Positions 34,129 to 43,137 of a DNA stretch of 64,000 nucleotides are shown in pieces; position 1 is the stretch's first letter; each line of letters opens with the position of its first letter. Origin of the DNA: Flavobacterium glaciei. Its GTDB lineage: Bacteria > Bacteroidota > Bacteroidia > Flavobacteriales > Flavobacteriaceae. A program made the translations under genes and the position numbers. The DNA lies in the NCBI RefSeq assembly GCF_003350545.1, contig NZ_QQBA01000003.1:62001-126000 (forward strand), read 5' to 3'. Below the pieces are notes generated by a model, which saw only the letters and a program-made list of their open reading frames with translations, made no database searches and was not told where the DNA came from.

Positions 34129-34326
34129 TTAGTTTTTGTTATGTCCGGGTGCGTAGCGTTTCGCACTTTTTCCACCGTATATTTTTTTCGCTTGTCCTGG
34201 AGGAAGTTTTTTAGCTCTATAACTAGATGTGCGGGTTCCGGTTTGAATGCTGCAATTTGAAAATGAAACTGCGAATAAAATAACCATAACGCTTACGGCA
34301 AATCTCGAATTTTTGAATGTTCTCAT
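34129..34326 (-). CDS. Small basic lipoprotein with PPGQAKK motif
   Basis: A 65-aa protein with a signal peptide and probable lipobox (VSFSNC, lipid Cys at 25), followed by a short basic tail containing KKLPPGQAKKIYGGKSAKRYAPG. I know this tail from a family of tiny Bacteroidetes proteins often misnamed quinol oxidase subunit 4. Nothing in it suggests oxidase function. It is monocistronic and convergent with lspA. Role unknown; a surface or periplasmic anchor is possible. Confidence 0.75.
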   Translation of the reverse strand: MRTFKNSRFAVSVMVILFAVSFSNCSIQTGTRTSSYRAKKLPPGQAKKIYGGKSAKRYAPGHNKN

Positions 34327-34368
34327 AAATTATTTAATTGTATCTGCCGCGAAAGTACGCATTCCAAA

Positions 34369-34932
34369 TTAAAACGAGTGAATTGAATTTGGTGTTACAC
34401 AATAATTCAGTTGTATATCACCTTCAAAAACATCTTTAATAATTTCTTCGGGTTCGAAGAAAGCCAGTCCAATTTTGATTACATCAGGTTTGCATTCTGA
34501 TAAAAATTTGTCATAAAATCCTTTGCCGTAACCTACGCGATGTCCTTTTTTGTCGAAAGCCAAAAGCGGTACAAAAACTACATCAATTTTATTTGAGGGA
34601 ACTTCAATACCGTCTACAGGTTCCGGGATATTGTATTGGTTTTTCTTGATTCGGGTGTTGTCAGTCAATAGGAAATGCGTCATGTTGCGGGTGGCAAAAT
34701 CAGCTTTGGAAACAATGATTTCTTTGTCTTTTCCGGATAATAAATGAAGAATAAATTCTGTATTGACTTCCTTTTGTTCTGTTATGGGAAGGAAAATATG
34801 AAAATAGGTTTTCTCCCAAAGCGGAAGCGCCAGTATTTTATTGGCTATAGCCAGACTCATTTCTTCTACTTCATTTTCAGAAAGTGTACTTCGTAAGGTT
34901 TTGTATTTTTGTCGTAACTCTGTTTTGTTCAT
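34369..34932 (-). CDS. 5-formyltetrahydrofolate cyclo-ligase
   Basis: A 187-aa enzyme that converts 5-formyl-THF to 5,10-methenyl-THF with ATP. The ATG at 34932 (MNKTELRQKYKTLR) gives the usual N-terminus; the upstream ATG at 35022 would overlap the next gene. The C-terminal nucleotide/folate motif VPLLAFDKKGHRVGYGKGFYDKF is clear. It lies 10 nt after the deacylase gene, so the two are probably cotranscribed. Confidence 0.93.
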   Translation of the reverse strand: MNKTELRQKYKTLRSTLSENEVEEMSLAIANKILALPLWEKTYFHIFLPITEQKEVNTEFILHLLSGKDKEIIVSKADFATRNMTHFLLTDNTRIKKNQYNIPEPVDGIEVPSNKIDVVFVPLLAFDKKGHRVGYGKGFYDKFLSECKPDVIKIGLAFFEPEEIIKDVFEGDIQLNYCVTPNSIHSF

Positions 34933-34942
34933 TGTAAATTTT

Positions 34943-35926
34943 TTATTCTCCTTCTTCTCCAAGAGCATTGGATAAATGATAAATGGCATCGCCTTCATAC
35001 ACAATAGGGGAATGATTCGCATTAATGATATACCCGTCGTTTGGCGCTTTTACTTTCCGTTCAAACTTTCCGTACGGATCCGTTATGGTGGCAAGAATAG
35101 TTCCTTTTTTTACAAACTTTCCTATCGTATTAAAATCGTGCAATAATCCGGAGCATTTGGCGCGTATCCAGCCAGATTTTTCAATATAAATGGTATTGGA
35201 TTTTTGTTGTACCGCAGTATGTTTTAAGTCTAACATATCAAGATGTTTAAGCAGACGTTTCGCTCCATTTATGCCTTCATCGGCAATTTCATTGTTGATA
35301 TCTAATGATTTTCCGCCTTCAAAAAGTAACATTTTGACATCCATTCTTTCACTGGAACTTCTAAACGATCCCATTATATTTCTGGAATATAAGGTAAAAG
35401 GTGCATTAAATACATCTGCTAGAATTTTTAGTTCCGGATTACTATGTGCGATTCTAATTTGTGGTGCGTTGAAACGACTGGCTCCACCAGCATGAAAATC
35501 GACAGCATATTGTACCAATGGCATGATTTCGGCTAAAATGTGAAACGCGAATCTACTGGCCAGAGAACCCGTTTTGCTTCCCGGAAAAACGCGATTTAAA
35601 TCCCGACCGTCTGGAAATTCTCTAGATTTATTGACAAATCCATATACGTTTATGATTGGTATACAAATGATTGTGCCTCTTTTTGGCTTGTTAATTTTTT
35701 TGTAAATGAGTTGTCGTACTATCTCGACTCCATTGATTTCGTCGCCATGAATTCCTGCCGAGAAAAGAACTACGGGGCCTTCAAACTTGGAGCGCCGCAC
35801 GATAATGGGAATGTTCAATTTTGTAGTGGTGTGTAATCTGGCGATTTCGACATTGATAGTTTTGTTTTCGCCTGGATTTATGCTTTCGCCAAAAAGAACA
35901 ATAGGTGTGGTATTAATTTTCATCAT
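34943..35926 (-). CDS. Succinylglutamate desuccinylase/aspartoacylase family zinc hydrolase
   Basis: A 327-aa M14-like deacylase. Zinc ligands are H60 and E63 (SAGIHGDEINGVE), with the third histidine in VDFHAGG. The C-terminal domain (about 225-320) has a lipoyl-like beta fold (GWIRAKCSGLLHDF, GYIINANHSPIVYEGDAIYHL). Relatives next to RimK genes act on glutamyl or amino-acylated substrates; no RimK is nearby here. True substrate unknown. M1 and M2 are both possible starts. Confidence 0.88.
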   Translation of the reverse strand: MMKINTTPIVLFGESINPGENKTINVEIARLHTTTKLNIPIIVRRSKFEGPVVLFSAGIHGDEINGVEIVRQLIYKKINKPKRGTIICIPIINVYGFVNKSREFPDGRDLNRVFPGSKTGSLASRFAFHILAEIMPLVQYAVDFHAGGASRFNAPQIRIAHSNPELKILADVFNAPFTLYSRNIMGSFRSSSERMDVKMLLFEGGKSLDINNEIADEGINGAKRLLKHLDMLDLKHTAVQQKSNTIYIEKSGWIRAKCSGLLHDFNTIGKFVKKGTILATITDPYGKFERKVKAPNDGYIINANHSPIVYEGDAIYHLSNALGEEGE

Positions 35927-36053
35927 AGGTTCTTGAAAGCATAAAAATAAGGATAATAACGAATTAGAAACTAAAATTCCGATAAAATTTTCCTTAGTAA
36001 GATTTCAAGAGTATTGATTTGTATTTCGGGATTTTTGAGATTAACTTTGTTAC

Positions 36054-37856
36054 ATGAATCCAACAACTTTAGCCTTACAAATCCAAACCTTACCTGATAA
36101 TCCCGGCGTATACCAATATTACGACAAAGAAGGGAAAATTTTGTATGTGGGCAAAGCCAAAAATCTTAAAAAAAGAGTTTCTTCTTATTTTAATAAAATT
36201 CACGATACGGCCAAAACCAATGTGCTCGTAAAGAAAATTGTCACTATAAAACACATCGTGGTTCCTACGGAAACAGATGCCCTTTTATTAGAAAATAACC
36301 TGATAAAAACCTTGCAGCCGCGGTATAATGTGTTATTGCGAGATGATAAAAGTTATCCGTGGTTGTGTATCAAGAAAGAACCTTTTTCGCGGATTTTTGC
36401 TACTCGAAGAATGGTCAAAGACGGTTCGGAATATTTTGGTCCCTATACCAGTTTCAAAACGGTAAGCACTATTTTAGAACTGATCAAAGAGTTGTATCCG
36501 CTTCGAACTTGCAACTATGATTTGAGTAAAAGCAATATCGAAAGCGGGAAGTTTAAAGTTTGTCTCGAATACCATATTGGTAATTGTATGGGGCCGTGTG
36601 AAGGTCATGAATCCTTAGAAAATTACCAAAAACAAGTGGATGCTATTCGCGAAATCCTGAAAGGAAATTTCAAAGAAAGCATGAAAGATTTTAAGCGTGT
36701 TATGACCAGTTTGGCTGCTGACATGCATTTTGAAGAAGCACAGAAAATAAAAGAAAAAATTGAAATTTTAGAGAATTACCAATCGCGATCTACGATTGTA
36801 AATCCAAAAATCACCAACATCGATGTGTTTTCGATTGTTTCAGATGAAGGTGCGGCTTATGTGAATTTTCTGCAAATTTCACATGGTTCGATTATTCGTT
36901 CCCACACGATGGAAATCAAAAAGAAACTCGACGAAACCGATGAAGAATTATTAGAATTGGCGATTATCGAATTGAGAGAGCGTTTTCATTTGCTGTCGAG
37001 AGAGGTTATTGTTCCGTTTCACGTGGATTTAGGTGAAAATATAAAAATTACTGTTCCGCAACTAGGCGACAAAAAGCAAATTTTAGATTTATCGATTCGA
37101 AACGCAAAGTTTTACCGCATTGAACAACTCAAACAACTGCAAATTGTAGATCCGGATCGCCACACGAAACGAATTATGGCGCAAATGCAAAAAGACTTGC
37201 GATTGCCAGTCGAGCCGAGACATATTGAATGTTTTGATAACTCGAATATTCAGGGAACGAATCCCGTTGCGGCTTGCGTGGTTTTTAAAGATGGAAAACC
37301 AAGCAAAAAAGATTACCGCCATTTTAATATAAAAACGGTCGAAGGGCCGGATGATTTTGCATCGATGACCGAAGTCGTGTACAGAAGATACAAACGATGG
37401 CTGGACGAAAATCAACCGTTACCCAATTTAATAATTATTGACGGTGGAAAAGGACAATTGTCATCTGCACTCAAAAGTATTGATGAGCTGGGATTACGTG
37501 GAAAAATAGCGATAATTGGGATTGCTAAAAGGCTGGAAGAATTGTTTTATCCGGGCGATTCTATTCCGTTGTATTTAGATAAAAAATCAGAAACACTGAA
37601 AATTATTCAGCAGTTGCGAAACGAAGCACACCGTTTTGGGATCACGCATCACCGGGACAAAAGGAGTAAAGCAGCGCTGAATTCTTCGATAGAATCCATT
37701 CCCGGTATTGGAGAAAAAACAATGCTCACTCTGATTCAGCATTTTAAAAGTGTTAAAAGATTGAAATTAGCAACAGAAAAAGAAATTTCGGACGTTATAG
37801 GTATGTCAAAAGCCAAAAAAATTACCGAATTTTACAAGGCTGCAAATGAAAATTAA
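36054..37856 (+). CDS. uvrC: UvrABC system protein C
   Basis: A 600-aa nucleotide-excision repair endonuclease. The N-terminal GIY-YIG domain opens with NPGVYQYYDKEGKILYVGKA, a UVR domain lies at about 205-240, the RNase H-like C-terminal nuclease is marked by HIECFDNSNIQGTNPVA and IIDGGKGQL, and two helix-hairpin-helix units close the protein (SIPGIGEKT). Full length. Monocistronic start; the patatin gene follows after 36 nt. Confidence 0.96.
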   Translation: MNPTTLALQIQTLPDNPGVYQYYDKEGKILYVGKAKNLKKRVSSYFNKIHDTAKTNVLVKKIVTIKHIVVPTETDALLLENNLIKTLQPRYNVLLRDDKSYPWLCIKKEPFSRIFATRRMVKDGSEYFGPYTSFKTVSTILELIKELYPLRTCNYDLSKSNIESGKFKVCLEYHIGNCMGPCEGHESLENYQKQVDAIREILKGNFKESMKDFKRVMTSLAADMHFEEAQKIKEKIEILENYQSRSTIVNPKITNIDVFSIVSDEGAAYVNFLQISHGSIIRSHTMEIKKKLDETDEELLELAIIELRERFHLLSREVIVPFHVDLGENIKITVPQLGDKKQILDLSIRNAKFYRIEQLKQLQIVDPDRHTKRIMAQMQKDLRLPVEPRHIECFDNSNIQGTNPVAACVVFKDGKPSKKDYRHFNIKTVEGPDDFASMTEVVYRRYKRWLDENQPLPNLIIIDGGKGQLSSALKSIDELGLRGKIAIIGIAKRLEELFYPGDSIPLYLDKKSETLKIIQQLRNEAHRFGITHHRDKRSKAALNSSIESIPGIGEKTMLTLIQHFKSVKRLKLATEKEISDVIGMSKAKKITEFYKAANEN

Positions 37857-37892
37857 TATTACCTCATTCTAATATGGGATAAATGGCTGCTT

Positions 37893-40091
37893 ATGAAGAA
37901 AATCGCACTATTAGTCATTGTTTTAACCAGTTTAGCTGTGTTTTCGCAAGAGCAAAAAAAGCCTAAAATAGGTTTAGTTTTGAGTGGTGGTGGTGCAAAA
38001 GGATTTGCTCATATTGGAGTTTTAAAAGTCTTAGAAGAAGCTGGAGTCAAGATTGATTACATTGGCGGAACAAGTATGGGTGCAGTAATTGGGGGTCTTT
38101 ATGCATCAGGATATAATGCAACCCAAATTGATTCGATTTTTCAGGCGACAGATTTTAACGAGTTAATCAACGACTTTATTCCCAGATCCTCTAGAAATTT
38201 TTATGAAAGAAGAAATGACGAGTTATATGCTTTGATTCTTCCTTATAATAAATTCAAAATTGGAATTCCGGAAGCGCTTTCTAAAGGAATGTACAATTAT
38301 AATTTATTGAGTAGAATTACCAGAAACGTTAGACACATAAAGGATTTTAATCAACTACCGATTCCTTTTTTATGTATTGGTACCAATATTGAAACTGGTG
38401 AGGAAGTATTATTGAATAAAGGAAATTTGGCCCAAGCCATGATTGCAAGTTCTGCATTTCCCTCTCTGTTTTCCCCTGTGGAAATTGATGGAAAAATTTT
38501 GGTAGATGGTGGTGTTGTGAATAATTACCCAATAGAAGAGGTACGAAAATTAGGTGCAGATATCATTATAGGAGTCGATGTTCAAAATGATTTGTATGAC
38601 CGAACACAACTCAAAGATGCTACTAAAATCTTGGTACAAATCACAAATCTTCAGTCTATTGAGCGAATGAAGAAAAATGTAATTAATACAGATATTTACA
38701 TTAAACCGGATGTTACGCAATACGGTGTAATATCATTTGATAAGGGAAACGAAATAATAAGAAAAGGAGAAGAGGCAACCTTTGCCGTTTATGAACAATT
38801 AAAAAAAATTGTTGATGAGTCTAATCCGTACCGGAAACCAAATTTACAATTACGTTCTGATAGCCTGCAAATTCGAGCGATAAACAGTAATGAATTAGAT
38901 AATTATACTAAAGAATATGTCATTGGAAAATTAAGGTTTAAGCCAGGCACAAAAAAGAGTTACGATGATTTGTTAAGGGGGATTAATAATATAAATGCCA
39001 CTAAAAACTTCAGTGAAATATCGTATTCATTGGAAGCTAATAAAGAAGATGTTGACTTGAATATTAGTCTAAAAGAAAATCCCACAAAAACGTATTTAAA
39101 ATTCGGATTGCATTACGATAATTTATTTAAAAGTGGTGTTTTAGTAAACTTGACCCGCAAAAAAACACTTTTTAAAAATGACATTGCTTCACTGGATGTT
39201 ATTTTAGGCGATAATATTAGGTACAATTTAGATTATTACATCGAAAATGGATTTAATTTGAGTTTTGGTTTCAAATCTAATTACAATCAATTCAATAGAA
39301 ATGTAGCCAAAGAAATTAGCAGTACAACATTTAATAATCCAGATATAAACTCCATTAACGTTGATTTTACAGATTTGACGAATCAAGCGTATTTCCAATC
39401 GTTATTTGTTCAAAAATTTTTAATTGGAGGCGGAGTTGAATTTAAATTTTTAAAAATAAAATCAGAAACACTCGCTAATGTAGACCCAATAATTGATAAT
39501 AGTAATTACTTGAGTCTTTTTGGGTATATGAAATACGATTCCTTTGACAATAAAAATTTTCCTAAAAAAGGTTGGTATTTCACAGGTGATATTCATTCGT
39601 ATTTACTTTCCTCTAATTATACTGGCGATTTTAAACCATATTCAATCGCTAAAGGGGATTTTGGGGTAGCAGCAACTTTATTTAAAAATGCTACAATAAA
39701 ATTACAAACTGATGCCGGGTTTTCTTTTGGTCAGGACAGCGTTGCTTTTTTTAATTTTATTTTAGGGGGTTACGGTTATAATCCATTGAATAATTTCAAA
39801 TATTTATATGGTTATGATTATTTGAGTCTGGCAGCCAATAGTTACATAAAATCAACGGGAACGGTAGATTATGAATTTTACAAAAAAAATCACATCAATT
39901 TCTCGGCAAATTTTGCTAATATTGGAGATCGGATTTTTGAAACGGTAGATTGGATTTCAATCCCAAAATATTCTGGTTATGCCGTTGGATATGGTTTAGA
40001 AACTGTCATTGGACCTATAGAAATAAAATATTCATGGTCTCCAGAACAGCCCAAAGGATTTACATGGTTCAGTATTGGGTTTTTGTTTTAA
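37893..40091 (+). CDS. Patatin-like phospholipase fused to an outer-membrane barrel
   Basis: A 732-aa protein with a signal peptide at 1-19 (AVFSQ), a patatin domain at about 25-300 with oxyanion loop GGGAKG (32-37), nucleophile Ser61 in GTSMG and catalytic Asp205 in DGG, a POTRA-like segment at about 325-400, and a 16-strand type Omp85/TamA beta barrel at about 400-732 ending in an aromatic residue pattern (FTWFSIGFLF). This is the architecture of PlpD-like (type Vd) proteins, in which the barrel exports or displays the lipase. The short gap to uvrC suggests cotranscription, but function is unrelated. Confidence 0.92.
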   Translation: MKKIALLVIVLTSLAVFSQEQKKPKIGLVLSGGGAKGFAHIGVLKVLEEAGVKIDYIGGTSMGAVIGGLYASGYNATQIDSIFQATDFNELINDFIPRSSRNFYERRNDELYALILPYNKFKIGIPEALSKGMYNYNLLSRITRNVRHIKDFNQLPIPFLCIGTNIETGEEVLLNKGNLAQAMIASSAFPSLFSPVEIDGKILVDGGVVNNYPIEEVRKLGADIIIGVDVQNDLYDRTQLKDATKILVQITNLQSIERMKKNVINTDIYIKPDVTQYGVISFDKGNEIIRKGEEATFAVYEQLKKIVDESNPYRKPNLQLRSDSLQIRAINSNELDNYTKEYVIGKLRFKPGTKKSYDDLLRGINNINATKNFSEISYSLEANKEDVDLNISLKENPTKTYLKFGLHYDNLFKSGVLVNLTRKKTLFKNDIASLDVILGDNIRYNLDYYIENGFNLSFGFKSNYNQFNRNVAKEISSTTFNNPDINSINVDFTDLTNQAYFQSLFVQKFLIGGGVEFKFLKIKSETLANVDPIIDNSNYLSLFGYMKYDSFDNKNFPKKGWYFTGDIHSYLLSSNYTGDFKPYSIAKGDFGVAATLFKNATIKLQTDAGFSFGQDSVAFFNFILGGYGYNPLNNFKYLYGYDYLSLAANSYIKSTGTVDYEFYKKNHINFSANFANIGDRIFETVDWISIPKYSGYAVGYGLETVIGPIEIKYSWSPEQPKGFTWFSIGFLF

Positions 40092-40276
40092 TTATAAATT
40101 ATTTCAATAATAATTCCGATATTTGTTATAATGAAAACAAAATGGCTAGGTTTATTAGAGTATCTTCAATTCCTTATCAAGAGAAATCCTGAGTAAGTAC
40201 CTCTTTTTTTGATTTATCATAGCACATCATAAAGTAATCTCAACTTTAATTTGTTACACTTTTAAACAAAAAAATC

Positions 40277-41434
40277 ATGCCTTTATATCACAAATTGGGG
40301 AGTTTCCCTCAAAAAAGACACACACAATTCGAAAAACCAACGGGTGGTTTGTATTACGAACAACTATTTGGTACAGAAGGTTTTCACGGCCATTCCTCTT
40401 TATTGTATCATGTACACAGACCTACACAAGTCAAGGAAATTTTAAAATCCTATTCTGTTGAACCGAAAATTGCCATTGGAAAAAACATAAAATCGTTGTT
40501 ATTCAAAGGTTTTGAACTTAAGCCCGAAGATGATTTTCTGGATAGCCGTAAACCCATGTTAGTCAATAAAGATTGTACAATAGGATTAGCTGCACCTAGA
40601 CAATCACTACGCAACTATTTCTACAAAAATGCCGATGCCGATGAAATGATTTTCATCCACAAAGGAAAAGGAAAATTGCGTACCATGATGGGAAATATTC
40701 CTTTCGAATATGGCGATTACTTGATTATTCCTCGCGGAATGATTTACCAAATTGATTTTGAAACATCAGAGAACAGACTTTTCTATGTCGAATCATTTGC
40801 TCCTTTTTACACACCAAAACGTTATAAAAACGAATCGGGTCAACATTTAGAACATTCGCCGTTTTGCGAGCGTGACTTTATTTTACCAAACGAGTTAGAA
40901 ACGCACGATGAAAAAGGCGATTTCCTAATCAAAATCAAGAAAGAAGGAATGATGCATGAAGTTGTTTATGCTACGCATCCTTTTGATGTTGTGGGTTGGG
41001 ATGGGTATAATTTCCCGTACGGATTCAGCATTCATAATTTTGAACCTATAACGGGTCGCGTACACCAGCCGCCACCGGTCCATCAAACCTTCGAAACGGC
41101 AACATTCGTCGTTTGTTCGTTCTGTCCGCGACTGTACGATTACCACCCTAAAGCCATTCCAGCGCCTTACAATCACAGTAATATTGATAGTGATGAGGTT
41201 TTATATTATGTAGATGGAGATTTTATGAGCCGCAATAATATCGAGCAAGGACACATTACCCTGCACCCAAAAGGAATTCCACACGGACCCGCACCGGGAG
41301 CCATGGAACGCAGTATAGGTCATACTGAAACTCACGAATTAGCGGTTATGGTCGACACATTTCGGCCGCTTATGGTCACCGAAGAAGCCATGGGATTAGA
41401 TGATGGTCAGTACTATAAATCTTGGGTGGAATAA
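40277..41434 (+). CDS. hmgA: Homogentisate 1,2-dioxygenase
   Basis: A 385-aa ring-cleaving cupin of tyrosine catabolism that opens homogentisate to maleylacetoacetate. The sequence is of the Bacteroidetes type, shorter than the human enzyme. Candidate iron ligands lie in PPPVHQTFETATF and in HPKGIPHGPAPGAMERS. It is followed by hpd on the same strand, which makes the preceding intermediate, so the pair is a catabolic unit. The 251-nt gap between them is filled with three different repeats. Confidence 0.92.
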   Translation: MPLYHKLGSFPQKRHTQFEKPTGGLYYEQLFGTEGFHGHSSLLYHVHRPTQVKEILKSYSVEPKIAIGKNIKSLLFKGFELKPEDDFLDSRKPMLVNKDCTIGLAAPRQSLRNYFYKNADADEMIFIHKGKGKLRTMMGNIPFEYGDYLIIPRGMIYQIDFETSENRLFYVESFAPFYTPKRYKNESGQHLEHSPFCERDFILPNELETHDEKGDFLIKIKKEGMMHEVVYATHPFDVVGWDGYNFPYGFSIHNFEPITGRVHQPPPVHQTFETATFVVCSFCPRLYDYHPKAIPAPYNHSNIDSDEVLYYVDGDFMSRNNIEQGHITLHPKGIPHGPAPGAMERSIGHTETHELAVMVDTFRPLMVTEEAMGLDDGQYYKSWVE

Positions 41435-41460
41435 GTCATTGCGAGAAACGAAGCAATCAC
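41435..41460 (+). repeat. Dispersed repeat gtcattgcgagaaacgaagcaatc
   Basis: It begins at the base after the hmgA stop codon. The word gtcattgcgaggaacgaagcaatc is a widespread interspersed motif in Bacteroidetes; only one arm is seen here. Confidence 0.7.
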
Positions 41461-41494
41461 ATTACAATTGCCATCCTAAGCGTAGTCAAAGTAA

Positions 41495-41580
41495 GGAGCT
41501 ATTTCCTGCTGTTCGCTTTATCTTTTTTTCGGTTAAAAAACCTCAAAAAAGGATGCCGCTTCCATCAGGGCTAGGGCTTT
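41495..41580. repeat. 85-nt dispersed repeat, copy 2 (ggagctatttcctgctgttcgc...gggctagggc)
   Basis: It has the same blocks as 20904-20988: ggagct-tt-cc-gct-ttcgct, an A/T-rich palindromic middle (ttttttcgg-ttaaaaaa), ggat-c-gct and atcagggctaggg. The copies are 20.6 kb apart. Confidence 0.75.
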
Positions 41581-41611
41581 TACGTAATCAATAACATATT
41601 TTAAATTAATC

Positions 41612-41651
41612 AATCCGTGTACATCAGTTTATCCGCTTCATCCGCGGTCCC
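41612..41651 (+). repeat. Dispersed repeat aatccgtgtacatcagtttatccgc
   Basis: Quasi-tandem atccg words (atccgtg, atccgctt, atccgcgg). Third repeat type in the hmgA-hpd gap. Similar atccgtg-atccgcttcatccg runs are common between genes in Flavobacterium. Confidence 0.6.
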
Positions 41652-41685
41652 AAACTAGAATTACCGAATCAAACAAATAAATAAC

Positions 41686-42846
41686 ATGTCGAAAGAAATA
41701 AAATCAGTAGAATACGGACTAGAAAAAATATTTGAAGGAGCGCAAGATTTCCTTCCATTATTAGGAACCGATTATGTAGAATTTTACGTAGGAAACGCAA
41801 AACAATCTGCACATTATTATAAAACCGCTTTTGGTTACCAGTCTTTGGCGTATGCCGGACTAGAAACCGGAGTACGAGACAGAACATCGTATGTGCTGAA
41901 GCAAGATAAAATTCGCATTGTACTGACAACTCCATTAACGCAGGATTCTCCAATTCATGAACATTTGAGAAAACACGGTGACGGGGTAAAAGTAGCCGCA
42001 CTTTGGGTTGAAGATGCCACTAGTGCGTACGAGGAAACTATGAAACGTGGTGCTCGTTCTTTTATGGAGCCAACAGTAGAAAAAGATGAGTTTGGAGAAG
42101 TTGTTCGTTCTGGAATTTATACTTATGGAGAAACAGTTCATATTTTTGTGGAACGCAAAAATTATAATGGTGTATTCTTGCCTGGTTACAAGGAATGGAA
42201 ATCGGATTACAATCCCGAGCCAACAGGATTAAAATACATTGATCACATGGTGGGGAATGTAGGTTGGAACGAAATGAATACTTGGGTTAAGTTCTATGAA
42301 GATGTGATGGGATTTGTAAATTTCCTTTCTTTTGATGACAAACAAATCAACACGGAATATTCAGCGTTGATGAGTAAAGTAATGTCAAACGGAAACGGAA
42401 GAATCAAATTTCCAATTAACGAACCTGCCGAAGGAAAGAAAAAATCGCAAATCGAGGAGTATTTAGACTTTTATGGCGGACCTGGAATTCAGCATATCGC
42501 CATTGCAACGGATGATATTATCAAAACGGTGTCGCAACTGAAAGCGAGAGGAATCGAATTTTTATCTGCACCTCCGCATACATATTATGAGGCTATTCCG
42601 GAGCGATTGGGCGATCACATGAAAATGATGAAAGAAGATTTAAATGAAATCGAGAAATTAGCTATCATGGTCGATGCCGATGAAGAAGGATATTTATTGC
42701 AAATTTTTACAAAACCAGTACAAGACAGACCAACCTTGTTTTTTGAAATTATTCAAAGAATGGGAGCAAAAGGGTTTGGTGCAGGTAACTTTAAAGCGCT
42801 ATTTGAATCAATAGAACGAGAACAACAATTGCGAGGAACGTTGTAA
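41686..42846 (+). CDS. hpd: 4-Hydroxyphenylpyruvate dioxygenase
   Basis: A 386-aa non-haem iron dioxygenase that converts 4-hydroxyphenylpyruvate to homogentisate. Two vicinal-oxygen-chelate halves are visible (residues 25-155 and 180-345). The iron ligands are H187 (YIDHMVG), H270 (GIQHIAI) and E354 (FFEIIQR). Length is normal. With hmgA it forms the tyrosine degradation segment; a fumarylacetoacetase gene is not in the window. Confidence 0.95.
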   Translation: MSKEIKSVEYGLEKIFEGAQDFLPLLGTDYVEFYVGNAKQSAHYYKTAFGYQSLAYAGLETGVRDRTSYVLKQDKIRIVLTTPLTQDSPIHEHLRKHGDGVKVAALWVEDATSAYEETMKRGARSFMEPTVEKDEFGEVVRSGIYTYGETVHIFVERKNYNGVFLPGYKEWKSDYNPEPTGLKYIDHMVGNVGWNEMNTWVKFYEDVMGFVNFLSFDDKQINTEYSALMSKVMSNGNGRIKFPINEPAEGKKKSQIEEYLDFYGGPGIQHIAIATDDIIKTVSQLKARGIEFLSAPPHTYYEAIPERLGDHMKMMKEDLNEIEKLAIMVDADEEGYLLQIFTKPVQDRPTLFFEIIQRMGAKGFGAGNFKALFESIEREQQLRGTL

Positions 42847-42954
42847 ATATGCATTATTTTTACACATTGTGAAAAAATAACCGATGAACAGCGTGTTTTT
42901 TTGTAAATGTTGTGTTAAACTTTATTTTTCGAAAGAATAACTGAATTTGTTAGC

Positions 42955-43079
42955 TACCTTTGCACTCGCAAAAAGGGAAGGGGTGGTTTCCTTCCTGATT
43001 TCATATAAATTTCATAGTTTATAGTTTTTTGGTTAGTTAATAGCATAAAAACTCAGTCATTATTTGACTGAGTTTTTTT
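42955..43079 (+). ncRNA. Possible small RNA between hpd and the DUF3108 gene
   Basis: A good -7 box TACCTTTG (42955-42962) is followed by cactcgcaaaaag, a sequence typical of strong flavobacterial transcription starts, and then about 85-115 nt with no open frame, ending in a clear terminator (43047-43079). The transcript would contain the run gggaaggggtgg, GC-rich for this genome. No known RNA family is evident. Alternatively the terminator simply ends the hpd transcript. Confidence 0.35.
43047..43079 (+). terminator. Terminator upstream of the DUF3108 gene
   Basis: A 13-bp stem, core actcagtca (43051-43059) with tgactgagt (43065-43073), followed by seven T. It lies about 200 nt beyond hpd and 58 nt before the next gene. 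Confidence 0.85.
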
Positions 43080-43137
43080 GTTTTGATATATTTGGAATAA
43101 ATTTTGCAATACTGTCAATAAATTGACAAAAGAAGTA

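Noticed and set aside
34129..34326. Quinol oxidase subunit IV
   Set aside because: A 65-aa lipoprotein with a basic tail lacks the membrane helices of such subunits, and no oxidase genes are nearby.
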